Assembly (NCBI GenBank): GCA_017984755.1
Contig: JAGNYW010000002.1
Location: 62,001-126,000 of the forward strand
DNA length: 64,000 nucleotides
Source: Methyloversatilis sp.
GTDB taxonomy: Bacteria > Pseudomonadota > Gammaproteobacteria > Burkholderiales > Rhodocyclaceae
Direction of reading: 5' to 3'
Shown piece by piece: positions 63,571-64,000 of the stretch (the first letter of the stretch is position 1; every line of letters starts with the position of its first letter). The notes under the pieces were generated by a model that saw nothing but the letters and a program-made list of their open reading frames with translations, did not search any database and was not told the origin of the DNA. Both the position numbers and the translations under genes were made by a program.

Positions 63571-64000
63571 ATGAAAAGAAGGACCATCAAGGATTTCGCG
63601 CCGGAAGTGCTGGCGCTGTTCGACCACTACGTGCATGGCGCAATAGACCGACGCGGTTTTCTCGAGGGCGCAGCACGTTTTGCCGTCGGCGGCGTCACGG
63701 CCGGCATGCTGCTCGAGGCACTGAATCCGAAGTTCGCGCAGGCGCAGCAGGTGAAGCCGGATGAACCGCGGCTGAAGACCGAATACGTCGAATTCACGAC
63801 GCGCGGCGGCTACGGAAAGATGCGTGGCTACCTGGCGCGGCCGGCCAAGGCCGGTGGCCCGCTGCCGGCGGTGATGGTGGTGCATGAAAACCGCGGTCTG
63901 AACCCGCACATCGAAGACATCGCGCGCCGGCTGGCGCTGGAGAACTACCTCGTGCTGGCGCCCGACGCGCTGCATCCGCTCGGCGGTTACCCGGGTGACG
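63571..64000 (+). CDS. Dienelactone hydrolase family protein, N-terminal part (cut by window edge)
   Basis: The frame is open from ATG 63571 to the window end (143 codons visible), with GGAG seven nt upstream. The N terminus has a DHYVHGAIDRRGFLEGAARFAVGG segment that resembles a twin-arginine leader preceded by about 25 residues. The hydrolase domain starts with KMRGYLARPAKAGGPLPAVMVVHENRGLNPHIEDIARRLALENYLVLAPD, where the glutamate in HENRG is the family active-site residue. The rest, with the cysteine/aspartate/histidine, lies outside. It may act in the periplasm. Confidence 0.85.
   Translation, partial: MKRRTIKDFAPEVLALFDHYVHGAIDRRGFLEGAARFAVGGVTAGMLLEALNPKFAQAQQVKPDEPRLKTEYVEFTTRGGYGKMRGYLARPAKAGGPLPAVMVVHENRGLNPHIEDIARRLALENYLVLAPDALHPLGGYPGD

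Noticed and set aside
1..64000. CRISPR arrays, phage genes or rRNA genes
   Set aside because: No regularly spaced direct repeats, integrase, capsid or rRNA-like sequences were seen on either strand.

Overview
The window is a GC-rich, densely packed stretch of a betaproteobacterial chromosome. Gene content fits the Rhodocyclales/Methyloversatilis neighbourhood: three PEP-CTERM (exosortase-sorted) proteins, a second stand-alone infA, a Cys-poor DksA homologue, a TonB-AroE-MtgA cluster, a flavocytochrome c sulfide dehydrogenase pair and a SoxYZ-like fusion. The genus is inferred from family knowledge, not proven. I see no transposon, prophage, CRISPR array, rRNA gene or plasmid-type origin. Genes are on both strands, often overlapping by 4 nt (ATGA/GTGA), and convergent pairs are separated by short hairpin-rich gaps.

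Layout. 1-15.4 kb: two PEP-CTERM proteins (one cut by the left edge, one with an L-type lectin fold), pmbA with an orphan TRAP-type binding protein, yjgA-mogA, mtgA-aroE-tonB, uppP-yqiA, a large protein with an atypical PilZ-like C terminus, thyA-folA, a 750-residue basic amino acid decarboxylase and a third PEP-CTERM protein. 15.4-20 kb: dcd; a sulfide-oxidation block (monohaem cytochrome c plus FccB-type flavoprotein, divergent from a SoxY-SoxZ fusion, with a palindromic operator candidate between them); then mrp with an IscR-like site. 20-30.5 kb: metG-acyP, a small unknown, a pbpC whose transpeptidase motifs are all lost, queD-queE, srkA, a secreted glycosidase-like protein, a signal-less trypsin-like protease and infA2. 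30.5-41.4 kb: DksA-like regulator, methyltransferase, an SbcD/YhaO-YhaN pair, a 5TM-PAS-PAS-GGDEF-EAL protein, MscS, an ABC exporter.

41.4-51.4 kb: tRNA-Leu(GAG); a pair encoding a transposase-derived (ISL3-like) DNA-binding-type protein and a conserved unknown; an NYN/OST-HTH protein; a Gcr-like membrane protein; a tripartite ABC export operon (TlpA-like, HlyD-like, permease, ATPase); and a DUF4197 protein. 51.4-64 kb: tex, rep, a tandem two-haem c5-type cytochrome, tRNA-Arg(CCG), an outer-membrane barrel, a BLUF photoreceptor, a four-gene metal-type cluster (Cys/His-rich peptide, small barrel, MerP-like, MerT-like), DUF302, an acyltransferase, a flavin-binding oxidase-like protein and a dienelactone hydrolase cut by the right edge.

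Most interesting: the transpeptidase-dead PbpC; the ISL3-derived gene pair; the FccAB/SoxYZ module with its operator candidate; the IscR-like site before mrp; the MerP/MerT-like cluster with no reductase or regulator beside it; and two related hairpin repeats flanking the ABC export region. All functional calls are by reading the sequence and motif recognition only; no database search was run.
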